64,000 nt of DNA from Mesorhizobium sp. M2A.F.Ca.ET.046.03.2.1 (GTDB taxonomy: Bacteria; Pseudomonadota; Alphaproteobacteria; Rhizobiales; Rhizobiaceae), in NCBI RefSeq assembly GCF_003952425.1, contig NZ_CP034449.1:6622001-6686000 (forward strand), written 5' to 3'. The notes below the pieces were generated by a model. The model searched no databases and had not been told where the DNA came from. It saw only the letters and a program-made list of their open reading frames with translations. Numbering within the stretch: the stretch's first letter is position 1; every line of letters starts with the position of its first letter. The translations under genes were made by a program, and so were the position numbers. Shown piece by piece: positions 19,633-33,721 of the stretch.

Positions 19633-19789
19633 ATTTTCAGTTCCTTGCCTTCAGTAGACGGGGGCAACCCTGTGCGGTAGGCCAGGCCTCCCGCGACCGC
19701 TCCCCGCGGCGTTACACTTCTCAAGCCTGGCCCCGTCCGAAAAGTCCGCGACTTTTTGCTGCGCTGACCTTCGGTTCGGGCCAAGCCTA
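19633..19789. other. Long rplF-rplR spacer with nested inverted repeats
   Basis: Most neighbouring spc genes are 5-30 bases apart, but this gap is 157 bases. It contains AAAAGTC-CGC-GACTTTT at 19741-19757 and a pair of distant arms GCCAGGC and GCCTGGC (from about 19680 to 19731). No ORF or promoter is evident. It may be a decayed mobile repeat or an mRNA structure that tunes rplR. Confidence 0.5.
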
Positions 19790-20323
19790 TTACTTCTTCT
19801 TGCCTTCCTTGCGCACGATGCGCTCGTCGGCATAGCGCACGCCCTTGCCCTTGTACGGCTCCGGACCGCGATACTCGCGGATCTCGGCGGCGACCTGGCC
19901 GACCTGCTGCTTGTCGATGCCCGAGACCGTGATCTCGGTCGGCTTCGGCACCGTGATGGTGATGCCCTGCGGCGTCTCGTAGACGACGTCGTGGCTGAAG
20001 CCAAGCGCGAGTTGCAGGTTCTTGCCCTGCAACGCCGCACGATAGCCGACGCCGGTGATCTCGAGCTTCTTCTCGAAGCCGTCCTTCACGCCCTGCAGGA
20101 TGTTGACGATCTGCGTGCGCGACATGCCCCACTTGGAGCGGGCGTTCTTGGTCTGGTCGCGCGGCTCGACGGAGATCTCGTTGTTCTCCATCTTGACCAG
20201 CACTTCGTCGTTCACCACGAACTTCAGCTCGCCCTTCGGGCCCTTCGCCGTCACGGTCTGGCCGTTGACGGAGGCGGTCACGCCCTGCGGCAGCGAAACG
20301 GGTTTCTTTCCGATACGAGACAT
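19790..20323 (-). CDS. rplF: 50S ribosomal protein L6
   Basis: A 177-residue L6 made of two similar domains. The N-terminus is [20 protein letters not shown], and the conserved C-terminal RNA-binding motif is [18 protein letters not shown]. It binds near the sarcin-ricin loop and the factor-binding site. Normal spc order after rpsH. Confidence 0.97.
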   Translation of the reverse strand: MSRIGKKPVSLPQGVTASVNGQTVTAKGPKGELKFVVNDEVLVKMENNEISVEPRDQTKNARSKWGMSRTQIVNILQGVKDGFEKKLEITGVGYRAALQGKNLQLALGFSHDVVYETPQGITITVPKPTEITVSGIDKQQVGQVAAEIREYRGPEPYKGKGVRYADERIVRKEGKKK

Positions 20324-20413
20324 TTTGTTGTCCTCGTCACTTCTTTGGTTTCAGGTTCCAGTTCCCGGGCGCGATCCCGAGAACCGAAGCCCATTCATCA
20401 ATCTCTTGGCCGA

Positions 20414-20812
20414 TCAGAAGATCTGGCAGAGGATCTCGCCGCCGACATTCTGCTCGCGCGCCTCATGGTCGGCCATGACGCCCTTCGGCGTCGAAAGGAT
20501 GGCGATGCCGAGGCCGTTTGCGACCTGCGGGATCGACTTAGCCGAGACATAGACGCGGCGGCCGGGCTTCGAGACGCGCTCGATTTCGCGCACGACCGGA
20601 GCGCCGTCGAAATACTTCAGCTCGATCTCGATTTCGGACTTGCCGTTTTCGAAATCGGTCTGGCTGTAGTCGCGGATATAGCCTTCCGACTTCAACACTT
20701 CGAGGACGCGGGCGCGCAGACGCGAGGCCGGGGTCGAGACGCTCGACTTCTTGCGGCCATAGGCGTTGCGGATGCGGGTCAGCATATCGCCGAGAGGATC
20801 GCTCAATGACAT
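20414..20812 (-). CDS. rpsH: 30S ribosomal protein S8
   Basis: A 132-residue S8 with [20 protein letters not shown] and the C-terminal [21 protein letters not shown]8 binds 16S helix 21 and, in several bacteria, also a site in spc mRNA to repress it. It follows rpsN by 12 bases. Confidence 0.97.
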   Translation of the reverse strand: MSLSDPLGDMLTRIRNAYGRKKSSVSTPASRLRARVLEVLKSEGYIRDYSQTDFENGKSEIEIELKYFDGAPVVREIERVSKPGRRVYVSAKSIPQVANGLGIAILSTPKGVMADHEAREQNVGGEILCQIF

Positions 20813-20824
20813 CTCAGTGTCTCC

Positions 20825-21130
20825 TTACCAGCTCGACTTGACCAGGCCCGGGATCTGGCCGGTGTTGCCCAGATCGCGAAGCGCGATACGCGAAAGCTTC
20901 AGCTTGCGATAGTAGGCACGCGGACGCCCCGTGACTTCGCAACGGTTGCGGATGCGGATCTTGGCCGAGTTGCGCGGCAGCGCCGACAGCTTCAACTGGG
21001 CGCGGAAACGCTCTTCCATCGGCTTGGACTGATCCATGATGATGGCCTTGAGCGCCGTGCGCTTGGCGGCGTACTGGTCGGCGAGCTTGCGGCGCCGGTT
21101 GTTCTTCTCGACTGAGCTGGTCTTTGCCAT
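20825..21130 (-). CDS. rpsN: 30S ribosomal protein S14, zinc-independent form
   Basis: A 101-residue S14. It lacks the CxxC zinc-ribbon cysteines and is the long C-minus form ([20 protein letters not shown], then [18 protein letters not shown]). It sits between rplE and rpsH in normal order. Confidence 0.96.
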   Translation of the reverse strand: MAKTSSVEKNNRRRKLADQYAAKRTALKAIIMDQSKPMEERFRAQLKLSALPRNSAKIRIRNRCEVTGRPRAYYRKLKLSRIALRDLGNTGQIPGLVKSSW

Positions 21131-21156
21131 TTCAGATTTTTCCTTTTTCGCTGCCG

Positions 21157-21735
21157 TTACTGGCGGAAGGGGAAGTTGAAGGCCTTGAGCAGAGCCCTGG
21201 CCTCGTCATCCGTCTTCGCCGTCGTACAAACGATGACGTCCATGCCCCAGACCTGATCAACCTTGTCGTAGTTGATCTCCGGGAACACGATGTGTTCTTT
21301 GATGCCCATGGCGTAGTTGCCACGGCCGTCAAAGCTCTTCGGGTTCAGTCCGCGGAAGTCGCGAACGCGCGGCAGCGCGATGTTCACGAGGCGGTCGAGG
21401 AACTCGTACATGCGTTCCTTGCGCAGCGTGACCTTGGCGCCGATCGGCATGTTCTCGCGCACCTTGAAGCCGGCAATCGAGTTGCGGGCGCGGGTGACGA
21501 CGGCCTTCTGGCCGGCGATCAGCGCGAGATCCTCGGCCGCGACCGAGGGCTTCTTGGAATCGGCGGTTGCTTCGCCGACGCCCATGTTCAGCACGATCTT
21601 GTCGATGCGCGGAACCTGCATCTCGTTGTCGTAGCCGAACTGCTCCTGCAGCGCCTTGCGGATGGTCTCCTGATAGACCTTCTTGAGGCGCGGCTCGTTC
21701 TTGGCAGTTGCCTGCTTGGTTTCAGCCTTAGCCAT
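21157..21735 (-). CDS. rplE: 50S ribosomal protein L5
   Basis: A 192-residue L5 with [15 protein letters not shown] and [20 protein letters not shown]. It binds 5S rRNA and contacts the P-site tRNA elbow. It has an alphaproteobacterial N-terminal extension of about ten residues. It overlaps rplX by eight bases, implying coupled translation. Confidence 0.97.
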   Translation of the reverse strand: MAKAETKQATAKNEPRLKKVYQETIRKALQEQFGYDNEMQVPRIDKIVLNMGVGEATADSKKPSVAAEDLALIAGQKAVVTRARNSIAGFKVRENMPIGAKVTLRKERMYEFLDRLVNIALPRVRDFRGLNPKSFDGRGNYAMGIKEHIVFPEINYDKVDQVWGMDVIVCTTAKTDDEARALLKAFNFPFRQ

Positions 21736-22042
21736 TGATGACTTCTCCCGAACGCTTGGCGACGCGCACCTTCTTGCCGTCCTTCTGGATGGTGAAGCCG
21801 ACGCGGGTCGGCTTGCCGTCCTTGGGGTCGGCCAGCGCGATGTTCGACAGGTGGATCGGCGCTTCCTTGGTGATGATCCCGCCCTCTTGGGACTGGGTCT
21901 GCTTCTGGTGACGGCGAATGAGGTTCACGCCGCGGACGACCGCGGTGTCTTCCGTCGGCTGCACCGACAGGACTTCGCCCGAACGGCCCTTGTCCTTGCC
22001 GGCAAGCACGACGACCTTGTCGCCTTTTCTGATCTTTTGCAT
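21728..22042 (-). CDS. rplX: 50S ribosomal protein L24
   Basis: A 104-residue L24 with the KOW motif [20 protein letters not shown]. It starts 50S assembly by binding the 5' end of 23S rRNA. It follows rplN by 12 bases and overlaps rplE. Confidence 0.96.
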   Translation of the reverse strand: MQKIRKGDKVVVLAGKDKGRSGEVLSVQPTEDTAVVRGVNLIRRHQKQTQSQEGGIITKEAPIHLSNIALADPKDGKPTRVGFTIQKDGKKVRVAKRSGEVING

Positions 22043-22054
22043 TGGTCCGGCTCC

Positions 22055-22423
22055 TTACAGCACTTCAGGCGCGAGCGAGATGATCTTCATGTGGTTCTTG
22101 GCGCGCAGCTCGCGCGGAACCGGTCCGAAGATACGGGTGCCGATCGGCTCTTTCTTATTGTCGACGAGAACGGCCGCGTTCTTGTCGAAACGGATCACGC
22201 TGCCGTCCGGACGGCGGATGTCCTTGGCCGTGCGAACCACGACCGCCTTCATCACATCGCCCTTCTTAACGCGGCCACGCGGAATGGCTTCCTTGATCGA
22301 CACCACGATGATGTCGCCGACGGAGGCGTACTTCCGCTTCGAGCCGCCCAGCACCTTGATGCACATGACACGACGGGCGCCGGAATTGTCCGCGACGTCG
22401 AGGTTTGTTTGCATCTGAATCAT
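22055..22423 (-). CDS. rplN: 50S ribosomal protein L14
   Basis: A 122-residue L14 ([36 protein letters not shown]). It forms an intersubunit bridge near the factor site. The 83-base gap to rpsQ is longer than most here and holds no ORF. Confidence 0.97.
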   Translation of the reverse strand: MIQMQTNLDVADNSGARRVMCIKVLGGSKRKYASVGDIIVVSIKEAIPRGRVKKGDVMKAVVVRTAKDIRRPDGSVIRFDKNAAVLVDNKKEPIGTRIFGPVPRELRAKNHMKIISLAPEVL

Positions 22424-22506
22424 GACTGGCCGCCTTCTTCTTTTCTAACGGGACGGGTGCTTTCACCCCTCCCCGGTCTGTCCAAAATTCGATTCGTTCG
22501 CCCGGA

Positions 22507-22746
22507 TCAAGCCTGATCCGAAGAGACGACAACCCAGCGTTTGTCCTTCGAAATCGGCTTCGATTCCTGGATGAATACCTGGTCGCCAACCTTGTGGGCG
22601 TTGTTCTCGTCGTGCGCCTTGTACTTCTTGGTCATGCGCACGGTCTTCTTCATCACCGGATGCGTGAAGCGACGCTCGACCTTGACGACAACCGTCTTCT
22701 CGTTCTTGTCGCTGACGACGGTGCCCTGCAGGATACGCTTCGGCAT
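22507..22746 (-). CDS. rpsQ: 30S ribosomal protein S17
   Basis: A 79-residue S17 ([20 protein letters not shown], then [20 protein letters not shown]). It binds 16S rRNA early in 30S assembly. It lies four bases past rpmC. Confidence 0.96.
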   Translation of the reverse strand: MPKRILQGTVVSDKNEKTVVVKVERRFTHPVMKKTVRMTKKYKAHDENNAHKVGDQVFIQESKPISKDKRWVVVSSDQA

Positions 22747-22750
22747 GGTC

Positions 22751-22951
22751 TTAACCCTTCTTGGCCGCGGCTTTTTCCGCAGCGATGGTCTTGATGCGCG
22801 CGATGTCCTTGCGGACCTGCTTCACGCGCGCGGTCTTCTCGAGCTGGCCGGTGGCCTTCTGGAAGCGCAGGTTGAACTGCTCCTTCTTCAGCGCGGCCAG
22901 GTCGTCGGTCAGCTGATCCTGGGTCTTGGTCCGGATGTCTTCGGCTTTCAT
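22751..22951 (-). CDS. rpmC: 50S ribosomal protein L29
   Basis: A 66-residue L29 with the two-helix hairpin ([20 protein letters not shown], then [20 protein letters not shown]). It sits at the tunnel exit beside L23. Normal order between rplP and rpsQ. Confidence 0.96.
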   Translation of the reverse strand: MKAEDIRTKTQDQLTDDLAALKKEQFNLRFQKATGQLEKTARVKQVRKDIARIKTIAAEKAAAKKG

Positions 22952-22963
22952 GATCGCCTGTCC

Positions 22964-23377
22964 TTATTCTGCGATGCGCTGCACGAAGCGCGTCTTGACC
23001 GAGAGCTTGGCGGCGCCGAGACGCAGCGCCTCACGCGCGGTCTCCTCGCTGACGCCGTCGATCTCGAACATGATGCGGCCGGGCTTCACGCGCGCCGCCC
23101 AATAGTCGACTGCGCCCTTGCCCTTACCCATGCGGACTTCGGTCGGCTTCGAGGTGACCGGCAGGTCCGGGAACACCCGGATCCAGACGCGGCCGGCTCG
23201 CTTCATCTCGCGGGTGATCGCGCGGCGGGCCGCCTCGATCTCGCGCGCGGTGACGCGGTTCGGCTCAAGCGCCTTCAGCCCGAAACCGCCGAAATCCAGA
23301 TTGGTGCCGCCCTTGGCGGTACCGTGGATACGGCCCTTGAACTGCTTGCGGAACTTTGTGCGCTTTGGCTGCAGCAT
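22964..23377 (-). CDS. rplP: 50S ribosomal protein L16
   Basis: A 137-residue L16 ([20 protein letters not shown], then [20 protein letters not shown]). It helps position tRNA in the A and P sites. It follows rpsC by 27 bases. Confidence 0.97.
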   Translation of the reverse strand: MLQPKRTKFRKQFKGRIHGTAKGGTNLDFGGFGLKALEPNRVTAREIEAARRAITREMKRAGRVWIRVFPDLPVTSKPTEVRMGKGKGAVDYWAARVKPGRIMFEIDGVSEETAREALRLGAAKLSVKTRFVQRIAE

Positions 23378-23404
23378 CGTTCTAACTCCAAATTCTCAAA
23401 TGTC

Positions 23405-24139
23405 TCAGGCGTTCTCGCGACGACGGCCGCGTTCGCGCTCGCCACCAGCACCGCCGCCGCCATGCGCGGCATCGCCTTCGGTTGCACGGCGCTCGGAAGC
23501 CATCGGGTCGTGCTCGAGGATCTCGCCCTTGAACACCCACACCTTGACGCCGCAGATGCCGTAAGCCGTGTTTGCCTCGGCCGTGCCGTAATCGACATCG
23601 GCACGCAGGGTGTGCAGCGGCACGCGGCCTTCACGGTACCACTCCATGCGCGCGATTTCGGCGCCGCCGAGACGGCCGGAGCAGTTGATGCGGATGCCTT
23701 CGGCGCCGAGACGCATGGCCGACTGAACGGCGCGCTTCATGGCGCGGCGGAACGCGATGCGGCGCTCGAGCTGCTGCGCGATCGACTGGGCGATCAGCGT
23801 GGCGTCGATTTCCGGCTTGCGCACTTCAACGATGTTGAGGTGCGTTTCGGACTTCGTCATCTCGGTCAGCTTCTTGCGCAGCTTCTCGATGTCGGCGCCC
23901 TTCTTGCCGATGATCAGGCCCGGGCGCGCCGCATGGATGGTGACGCGGCACTTCTTGTGCGGACGCTCGATCACGACCTTGGAGATCGCGGCCTGCTTGA
24001 GTTCCTTCTCAAGATACTTGCGGATCTTGAGGTCCTCGTGCAGCAGCTGGCCGTACTCGCCGGTGTTCGCGAACCAGCGCGAATCCCAGGTACGGTTGAT
24101 GCCGAGACGCAGCCCGATCGGATTGACTTTCTGGCCCAT
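23405..24139 (-). CDS. rpsC: 30S ribosomal protein S3
   Basis: A 244-residue S3. The KH domain has [20 protein letters not shown] and the C-terminal domain has [21 protein letters not shown] Gly/Glu/Arg-rich tail extends past the E. coli length. S3 forms part of the mRNA entry channel and its helicase. It overlaps the rplV stop by one base (TAATG type). Confidence 0.97.
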   Translation of the reverse strand: MGQKVNPIGLRLGINRTWDSRWFANTGEYGQLLHEDLKIRKYLEKELKQAAISKVVIERPHKKCRVTIHAARPGLIIGKKGADIEKLRKKLTEMTKSETHLNIVEVRKPEIDATLIAQSIAQQLERRIAFRRAMKRAVQSAMRLGAEGIRINCSGRLGGAEIARMEWYREGRVPLHTLRADVDYGTAEANTAYGICGVKVWVFKGEILEHDPMASERRATEGDAAHGGGGAGGERERGRRRENA

Positions 24140-24528
24140 TATGCGGCCTCCCCTTTTTCCTCGACTTCACGAACGACGATCGTGAGGTGTGAGAACGGCT
24201 TTTCGATACGGCTGGCGCGACCGCGGCCACGAGCGTGGAAACGCTTCATGACGATCGACTTGCCGACATAGGCTTCCGCCACGACCAGCGCGTCGACGTC
24301 GAGGTCGTGATTGTTTTCCGCGTTGGCGATCGCCGATTCCAGCGTCTTCTTGACCGTGCCGGAAATCCGCTTGGCCGAGAATTCGAGGTCGGAAAGCGCT
24401 GTCGCGACCTTCTTGCCGCGGATCAGCGCGGCAACCAGGTTCAGCTTCTGCGGGCTGATACGGATCGTGCGCAGAACGGCACGCGCCTCGTTATCAGCAA
24501 GCCTGCGCGGAGCTTTGGCCTTGCCCAT
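24139..24528 (-). CDS. rplV: 50S ribosomal protein L22
   Basis: A 129-residue L22 with the extended hairpin region [20 protein letters not shown]. This loop lines the exit tunnel near the macrolide site. It starts two bases past rpsS and overlaps rpsC. Confidence 0.97.
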   Translation of the reverse strand: MGKAKAPRRLADNEARAVLRTIRISPQKLNLVAALIRGKKVATALSDLEFSAKRISGTVKKTLESAIANAENNHDLDVDALVVAEAYVGKSIVMKRFHARGRGRASRIEKPFSHLTIVVREVEEKGEAA

Positions 24529-24530
24529 GA

Positions 24531-24809
24531 TTATTTCCTCTTCGCCTTCTTATCCGCGCCGTGACCGTAATAGGTCCGGGTCGGAGCGAATTCACCGAAC
24601 TTGTGGCCGACCATGTCCTCGTTCACCGAGACCGGGACGTGCTTCTGGCCGTTATAGACACCGAAGGTGAAGCCGACGAACTGCGGCAGGATGGTGGAGC
24701 GACGGCTCCACATCTTGATCACCTCATTGCGACCACCTTCACGAACCTTGTCCACCTTCTTGAGAAGGTAGCCGTCGATGAAGGGGCCTTTCCAAATCGA
24801 ACGAGTCAC
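24531..24809 (-). CDS. rpsS: 30S ribosomal protein S19
   Basis: A 92-residue S19 ([20 protein letters not shown], then [20 protein letters not shown]). It pairs with S13 in the 30S head and contacts bridge B1a. Normal S10-operon order after rplB. Confidence 0.97.
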   Translation of the reverse strand: MTRSIWKGPFIDGYLLKKVDKVREGGRNEVIKMWSRRSTILPQFVGFTFGVYNGQKHVPVSVNEDMVGHKFGEFAPTRTYYGHGADKKAKRK

Positions 24810-24825
24810 TTGGCGTTACCTCTTA

Positions 24826-25659
24826 TTAGCTCTTGCGCTGATGACGCGAGCGCAGGATGAACTTGTCGGTCGCCTTGTTGGACCGCGTCTTCTTGCCCTT
24901 GGTCGGCTTGCCCCAGGGCGAAACCGGATGACGGCCGCCTGAGGTGCGGCCTTCGCCGCCGCCGTGCGGATGGTCGACCGGGTTCATGGTCACGCCGCGA
25001 TTGTGCGGACGCTTGCCGCGCCACACGGTGCGACCGGCCTTGCCGTCGTTGATGTTGCCGTGATCGGGGTTCGACACGGCGCCGACGGTGGCCATGCAGG
25101 AACCGTGCACGACGCGCTGCTCGCCCGAGTTGAGGCGCAGAATCGCCATGCCCTGGTCGCGGCCGACGAGCTGCGCGTAACCGCCAGCCGAACGGGCGAC
25201 CTGGCCGCCCTTGCCCGGCTTCAGCTCGATGTTGTGGACGATCGTGCCGACCGGCATCGAGGCCAGCGGCATAGCGTTGCCCGGCTTCACGTCGACCGCT
25301 TCGCCGGCCACGATCTTGTCGCCGGCGGCAAGACGCTGCGGAGCCAGGATGTAGGAGAGCTCGCCATCGTCATACTTGATCAGCGCGATGAAGGCGGTGC
25401 GGTTCGGATCGTATTCGATACGCTCGACCGTGCCGACGACGTCGTACTTCTTACGCTTGAAGTCGATGATGCGGTACGAACGCTTGTGACCGCCGCCGAT
25501 GAAGCGGGCCGTGATGCGGCCGTAATTGTTGCGGCCGCCCGACTTGGTCAGGCCTTCGGTCAGGCCCTTGACGGGCTTGCCCTTGTAGAGGCCCGAGCGG
25601 TCGACGATGACCAGCTGGCGGGTGCTCGGCGTTATCGGGTTGAATTTCTTAAGTGCCAT
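24826..25659 (-). CDS. rplB: 50S ribosomal protein L2
   Basis: A 277-residue L2. The OB-like N-terminal domain and SH3-like domain are followed by the C-terminal motif [20 protein letters not shown], whose His lies close to the peptidyl transferase centre. L2 is needed for subunit joining. Start ATG 25659 ([20 protein letters not shown]). Confidence 0.97.
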   Translation of the reverse strand: MALKKFNPITPSTRQLVIVDRSGLYKGKPVKGLTEGLTKSGGRNNYGRITARFIGGGHKRSYRIIDFKRKKYDVVGTVERIEYDPNRTAFIALIKYDDGELSYILAPQRLAAGDKIVAGEAVDVKPGNAMPLASMPVGTIVHNIELKPGKGGQVARSAGGYAQLVGRDQGMAILRLNSGEQRVVHGSCMATVGAVSNPDHGNINDGKAGRTVWRGKRPHNRGVTMNPVDHPHGGGEGRTSGGRHPVSPWGKPTKGKKTRSNKATDKFILRSRHQRKS

Positions 25660-25681
25660 TGTCCTGTCCTCGCGGCCTTGC

Positions 25682-25975
25682 TCAGAGACCCGTCGCGACG
25701 TCGATCGACTGGCCGTCGGCCAGCGTCACAACCGCCTTCTTGACGTCGCCCTGGCGGCCAACCGTGCCGCGGAAGCGCTTGATCTTGCCCTTGCGGACGA
25801 GCGTGTTCACAGCCGTCACCTTGACGCCGAAGAGAGCTTCCACGGCAGCCTTGATTTCCGGCTTCGACGCCTTCTTGGCGACGTTGAAGACGACCTGGTT
25901 CTGCTCGGAAGCCATGGTCGACTTTTCGGTGATCGCCGGCGAGACGATCACGTCGTAGTGACGGAGGTCGGTCAT
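25682..25975 (-). CDS. rplW: 50S ribosomal protein L23
   Basis: A 97-residue L23 ([20 protein letters not shown], then [20 protein letters not shown]). It forms the docking site for trigger factor and SRP at the tunnel exit. It overlaps the rplD stop by four bases. Confidence 0.97.
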   Translation of the reverse strand: MTDLRHYDVIVSPAITEKSTMASEQNQVVFNVAKKASKPEIKAAVEALFGVKVTAVNTLVRKGKIKRFRGTVGRQGDVKKAVVTLADGQSIDVATGL

Positions 25976-26592
25976 TTAAAGCGCTCCTCGAGAGCCTCGA
26001 CGGCGGCCTTCGAAAGGACCAGCGTGCCGCGGCGCAGAATGTCGTAGACGTTGATGCCCTGGATGGGCAGCACGTCGATGTTCGGAATGTTGGTCGCGGC
26101 CAGCTTGAAGTTCTGGTCAAGCTCGGCGCCGCCGATCACGAGGGCGTTGGTCAGCCCCAGCGTCTCGAGGTTCGCCACCAGGGCCTTGGTCTTGGCTTCG
26201 GCAAGCTTCAGCTCGTCGACGATGATGAGCGAAGCGCTCTTGGCCTTGGCCGAGAGAGCATGCTTCAGGCCCAGCGCGCGCACCTTCTTCGGCAGCTCGT
26301 GCTCATGGCTGCGCACGACCGGGCCGTGCGCCTTGCCGCCGCCGCGGAACTGCGGAGCGCGAGCCGAGTGGTGACGGGCGCGGCCCGTACCCTTCTGCTT
26401 GTACATCTTGGCGCCGGTGCGCGCGATCTCGGCGCGGCCCTTGGCCTTGTGCGTGCCCTGCTGCTTCTTGGCGAGCTGCCAGCGCACGACGCGCTGCAGG
26501 ATGTCCTCGCGCGGGTCGAGGCCGAAAATCTCTTCGGAGAGCTTCAGCTCGCCGGCGTCCTTGCCGCCCAGCGTTTTAATCTTGAGGTCCAT
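25972..26592 (-). CDS. rplD: 50S ribosomal protein L4
   Basis: A 206-residue L4 with the long internal loop ([20 protein letters not shown], then [10 protein letters not shown]) that reaches the exit tunnel. In E. coli L4 also represses the S10 operon; nothing here shows whether that holds. It overlaps rplC by one base and rplW by four. Confidence 0.97.
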   Translation of the reverse strand: MDLKIKTLGGKDAGELKLSEEIFGLDPREDILQRVVRWQLAKKQQGTHKAKGRAEIARTGAKMYKQKGTGRARHHSARAPQFRGGGKAHGPVVRSHEHELPKKVRALGLKHALSAKAKSASLIIVDELKLAEAKTKALVANLETLGLTNALVIGGAELDQNFKLAATNIPNIDVLPIQGINVYDILRRGTLVLSKAAVEALEERFK

Positions 26593-27311
26593 TATTCCGC
26601 TCCCTCAGTGGCCGGGGCTTCGTTCTTGGCGGCGGCAGCGGCACGGATCGCGGCGGGCTTCGGCGCGTTGGCCGGCAGCGCAACCTTGGCGGCGTCGCGA
26701 ACCAGGATCCAGGCGCCCTTGACGCCGGGAACCGCGCCGCGGATTAGGATCAGGCCGCGATCCACGTCCGTCGAGACGACCTCGACATTCTGCGTGGTCA
26801 CGCGGGTGTCACCCATGTGGCCGGCCATCTTCTTGCCCTTGAACACCTTGCCCGGGTCCTGGCGCTGACCGGTCGAGCCGTGCGTGCGGTGCGAGACCGA
26901 GTTACCGTGGGTCGCGCGGCCACCACCCATGTTGTGCCGCTTGATCACGCCCTGGAAACCCTTGCCGGTCGAGGTGCCGGTGACGTCGACCTTCTGGCCG
27001 GCGACGAAATGCTCGACGGTCAGCTCGGCGCCGACGTCAATCATGTTGTCGGCGGAGACGCGGAACTCCGCGACCTTGGCCTTGGGCTCGACGGACGCGG
27101 CGGCGAAATGGCCGCGCATCGCCTTCGACGTGTTCTTCACCTTGGCAAGGCCAACGCCGAGCTGGACGGCGGTGTAGCCGTTCTTCTCCTGCGTGCGCTG
27201 AGCCACGACCTGGCAGTTCTCCATCTGGAGAACGGTGACGGGAACGTGTTCCCCCGCATCGTTATAGATGCGGGTCATTCCCACCTTCTTTGCAATCACA
27301 CCTGAACGCAT
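26592..27311 (-). CDS. rplC: 50S ribosomal protein L3
   Basis: A 239-residue L3 from ATG 27311 ([20 protein letters not shown]). An upstream in-frame codon at 27347 would add 12 unconserved residues. The central loop with [20 protein letters not shown] reaches the peptidyl transferase centre, and its Gln is the usual methylation site. The C-terminal tail rich in Ala and Pro is an alphaproteobacterial extension. Confidence 0.96.
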   Translation of the reverse strand: MRSGVIAKKVGMTRIYNDAGEHVPVTVLQMENCQVVAQRTQEKNGYTAVQLGVGLAKVKNTSKAMRGHFAAASVEPKAKVAEFRVSADNMIDVGAELTVEHFVAGQKVDVTGTSTGKGFQGVIKRHNMGGGRATHGNSVSHRTHGSTGQRQDPGKVFKGKKMAGHMGDTRVTTQNVEVVSTDVDRGLILIRGAVPGVKGAWILVRDAAKVALPANAPKPAAIRAAAAAKNEAPATEGAE

Positions 27312-27372
27312 CGGTTCAATTCCTTTAGAGTTCCGGGCCAGGGGCACCGCCCCTTACCGCGTTCTCATTCCT

Positions 27373-27681
27373 TTAGAGCTTGATCTCGACGTCGACACCG
27401 GCGGCCAGATCGAGCTTCATCAAAGCATCGACCGTCTGCGGAGTCGGATCGACGATGTCGAGCAGACGCTTGTGCGTACGCATCTCGAACTGCTCACGGC
27501 TCTTCTTGTCGACGTGGGGCGACCGGTTGACCGTGAATTTTTCGATCCGCGTCGGCAGCGGGATGGGGCCGCGGACGTTGGCGCCGGTGCGCTTGGCGGT
27601 CGACACGATTTCGCGCGTCGAGGCGTCGAGCACCCGGTGGTCAAACGCTTTAAGGCGGATGCGGATATTCTGTCCGTTCAT
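27373..27681 (-). CDS. rpsJ: 30S ribosomal protein S10
   Basis: A 102-residue S10 ([20 protein letters not shown], then [20 protein letters not shown]). Besides its ribosomal role it is NusE, which partners NusB in antitermination. It follows tufA with a 68-base spacer that contains the hairpin GCGCGGG-CAGCT-CCCGCGC (27706-27724), which might partly separate the str and S10 transcription units. Confidence 0.97.
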   Translation of the reverse strand: MNGQNIRIRLKAFDHRVLDASTREIVSTAKRTGANVRGPIPLPTRIEKFTVNRSPHVDKKSREQFEMRTHKRLLDIVDPTPQTVDALMKLDLAAGVDVEIKL

Positions 27682-27749
27682 GCGTCAATTCCTTGTTCTG
27701 GCGCGGCGCGGGCAGCTCCCGCGCCCGCGACAGATCGGTTTCAGTCCAA

Positions 27750-28925
<1,176 letters not shown>

Positions 28926-28990
28926 GTGATCTCTCCAATCCTGCTTGCCCGTGCGGGCCTTGAATTAAGGTCTCGTGCAACCCGCTCGAG

Positions 28991-31081
<2,091 letters not shown>

Positions 31082-31108
31082 GGGAGGTGCCTCTCAGTCT
31101 CTTTCGCG

Positions 31109-31588
<480 letters not shown>

Positions 31589-31960
31589 TTACTTCGGACG
31601 CTTGGCGCCGTATTTCGAACGACGCTGCTTGCGGTTCTTCACACCCTGCGTGTCGAGCACGCCGCGGATGATGTGGTAGCGGACGCCCGGCAGATCCTTG
31701 ACGCGACCGCCGCGGATCATGACCACCGAGTGTTCCTGAAGGTTGTGGCCTTCGCCGGGGATGTAGCCGATCACTTCAAAACCGTTGGTCAGGCGAATCT
31801 TGGCCACCTTACGCAGCGCCGAGTTCGGCTTCTTCGGCGTCGTGGTGTAGACGCGCGTGCAGACGCCCCGCTTCTGCGGGTTCTGCTGCATGGCCGGGAC
31901 CTTGTTTCGCTTCACCGGCGCCAGGCGCGGCTTGCGGATCAGCTGGTTGACGGTAGGCAT
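31589..31960 (-). CDS. rpsL: 30S ribosomal protein S12
   Basis: A 123-residue S12. The decoding-site loops [16 protein letters not shown] (Lys43 region) and [17 protein letters not shown] (Lys88 region) are wild type, so no streptomycin-resistance change is present. It is the first gene of the long ribosomal cluster, with a 240-base leader. Confidence 0.97.
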   Translation of the reverse strand: MPTVNQLIRKPRLAPVKRNKVPAMQQNPQKRGVCTRVYTTTPKKPNSALRKVAKIRLTNGFEVIGYIPGEGHNLQEHSVVMIRGGRVKDLPGVRYHIIRGVLDTQGVKNRKQRRSKYGAKRPK

Positions 31961-32205
31961 TAAACCCTCTTGTCTCTCAATTCCGTGTCTGCCCTGTCAG
32001 GGCCGCTCAAAGCGTCATTTCCATACGCGAATTCGGGCAACACACCGCGTCTCGCGGTCCTGCCCGAACAAATTGCAGAGGAAGCGGAAGCCGCTTCATG
32101 CGCGCCGGAAATGTCTTTTCGCTCGTAAAACGAACCCTGTTTGAGACAAACTCCAAAGCGTGTCGCCTCGGAAAGGCCGGTCTCACATCGGTTCTGACGT
32201 CGCGG

Positions 32206-32234
32206 CTTCTACTCGTAAGGCCATTGCCCGTCAA
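32206..32234 (-). promoter_or_regulatory. Candidate sigma-70-type promoter of the str operon
   Basis: On the minus strand TTGACG (32234-32229), a 17-base spacer and TAGAAG (32211-32206) fit a housekeeping promoter. Transcription would start about 240 bases before rpsL. The rest of the 31961-32420 gap shows no ORF or RNA I can support. Confidence 0.45.
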
Positions 32235-32420
32235 CCCCGCAACGGCAAATATTGCGGTCAATTCGAGGCTTGGCAGCCATGCGCAAAAGGCATGTAATTT
32301 TATTGCGCCTTTTTTCAAGAGCGAGGAAGAAAGTGACCGGCTTGCGGCTGTCTTCCGCACCGGCTTCGTGCCAAAAGGCGGCTGAGCCGGACTTTGGGCC
32401 GGAAAACGAGGAATCAGCCC

Positions 32421-32702
32421 GTGAACGACAATGAAGAACGGCCGGTCACCATCATCACCGGACGAGTCTGGCGCAAGAAGGGCGGCAAGCCCGAGGGCGT
32501 GCATGTGATGCTGGTGGCGCCTGACGATGATTCTGCCGTGCGCCGCGCGCTCGAATCGCTCGCCGCCGAGGGATTCGCGGAGGCCGAGCTCGATCAGATC
32601 GGCGACATGGAAGGCGAGCCCGACGAGGAGCCGCATCTGTCGGCCTACCAGGGCGCGCTGGAAGGCGAGGTCTCGATCGTCACCTTTGACGAACCGTTCT
32701 GA
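32421..32702 (+). CDS. Conserved small acidic protein of unknown function
   Basis: A 93-residue soluble protein from GTG 32421, preceded by GAGGA; a TTG at 32394 is the alternative. It begins NDNEERPVTIITGRVWRKKG and ends in a strongly acidic stretch (DQIGDMEGEPDEEPHLSAYQ, then GEVSIVTFDEPF). I recall closely similar proteins in rhizobia but know no function. No signal peptide or membrane segment is present. It is 75 bases upstream of, and codirectional with, a sugar dehydrogenase-like gene; there is no obvious functional tie. Confidence 0.7.
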   Translation: MNDNEERPVTIITGRVWRKKGGKPEGVHVMLVAPDDDSAVRRALESLAAEGFAEAELDQIGDMEGEPDEEPHLSAYQGALEGEVSIVTFDEPF

Positions 32703-32776
32703 TATAGCCGGCGGCACAACGTCCTCCCGATCCTCTCCAACAACCTAGCCAGCCATTCTTCTTTTCCGGAGTTCCC

Positions 32777-33706
32777 ATGACCAGCAATCCCATCAAGCTC
32801 GGCATCGTCGGCGTGGGGAAGATCGTGCGCGACCAGCATTTGCCGGCGGTCGCCAAGGACGGCGACTACCGGCTCGTCGCCGCGGCGAGCCGCCATGGCA
32901 AGGTCGACGGCATTCCGAACTACCCGACAATTGAAGCGATGATTGCCGCCGAGCCCGATCTCGAGGCGGTCTCGCTCTGCATGCCGCCGCAGTTCCGCTA
33001 CGACGCCGCGCGCACCGCGCTGGAAGCGAAGAAGCATGTGTTTCTCGAAAAGCCGCCGGGCGCGACGGTGAGCGAGGTCGAGCACCTCAAGGCGCTGGCC
33101 GAAAAGAACGGCGTCTCACTCTTTGCCAGCTGGCATTCGCGCTACGCGCCGGCGGTAGAGGCCGCGCGCGCCTTCCTCGCCTCGGTCAAGCTGACCTCGG
33201 CCGCCATCAACTGGAAGGAAGACGTGCGGCGCTGGCATCCGAACCAGGAATGGATCTGGGAACCAGGCGGTTTTGGCGTGTTCGATCCGGGCATTAACGC
33301 CCTGTCGATCGCCACGCATATCCTGCCGCCGATGTTCATCACCTCGGCCGTGCTCGACTTTCCCGAAAACCGCGCGGCGCCGGTCGCGGCGCATGTCGCC
33401 TTCCGCACGTCGAATGGCCTGCCGGTGGCGATGGAGCTCGACTGGCTACAGACCGGCCCGCAGAGCTGGGACATCCTGGCCGAGACCGACAAGGGCAAGA
33501 TGGCGCTGTCGGGCGGCGGCGCGAAGCTCGCCGTCGACGGCAAAGTCATCCACGATGAGCCGGAAGCCGAATATCCGATGCTCTACGAGCGCTTCGCCGA
33601 GATCATTCGAGCGGGCGCTTCCGATGTCGACCTCGCGCCACTTCAGCACGTGGCCGACGCGTTCATGCTCGGCAAGCGCAATCTGGTCGAGGCGTTCTTC
33701 GACTGA
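32777..33706 (+). CDS. Gfo/Idh/MocA oxidoreductase, D-galactose/L-arabinose 1-dehydrogenase type
   Basis: A 309-residue NAD(P)-dependent oxidoreductase. The Rossmann motif is GIVGVGKIVRDQHLP at residues 8-22, the conserved EKPPGATVSE follows near 95, and the C-terminal substrate domain has NWKEDVRRWHPNQEWIWEPG and FGVFDPGINALSIA. The latter block and the length match the aldose 1-dehydrogenases that oxidise D-galactose or L-arabinose to lactones. The exact sugar is inferred from family resemblance only. GGAG lies before the ATG. It is convergent with the O-methyltransferase gene. Confidence 0.8.
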   Translation: MTSNPIKLGIVGVGKIVRDQHLPAVAKDGDYRLVAAASRHGKVDGIPNYPTIEAMIAAEPDLEAVSLCMPPQFRYDAARTALEAKKHVFLEKPPGATVSEVEHLKALAEKNGVSLFASWHSRYAPAVEAARAFLASVKLTSAAINWKEDVRRWHPNQEWIWEPGGFGVFDPGINALSIATHILPPMFITSAVLDFPENRAAPVAAHVAFRTSNGLPVAMELDWLQTGPQSWDILAETDKGKMALSGGGAKLAVDGKVIHDEPEAEYPMLYERFAEIIRAGASDVDLAPLQHVADAFMLGKRNLVEAFFD

Positions 33707-33721
33707 GTCGGCGAGACTGCA

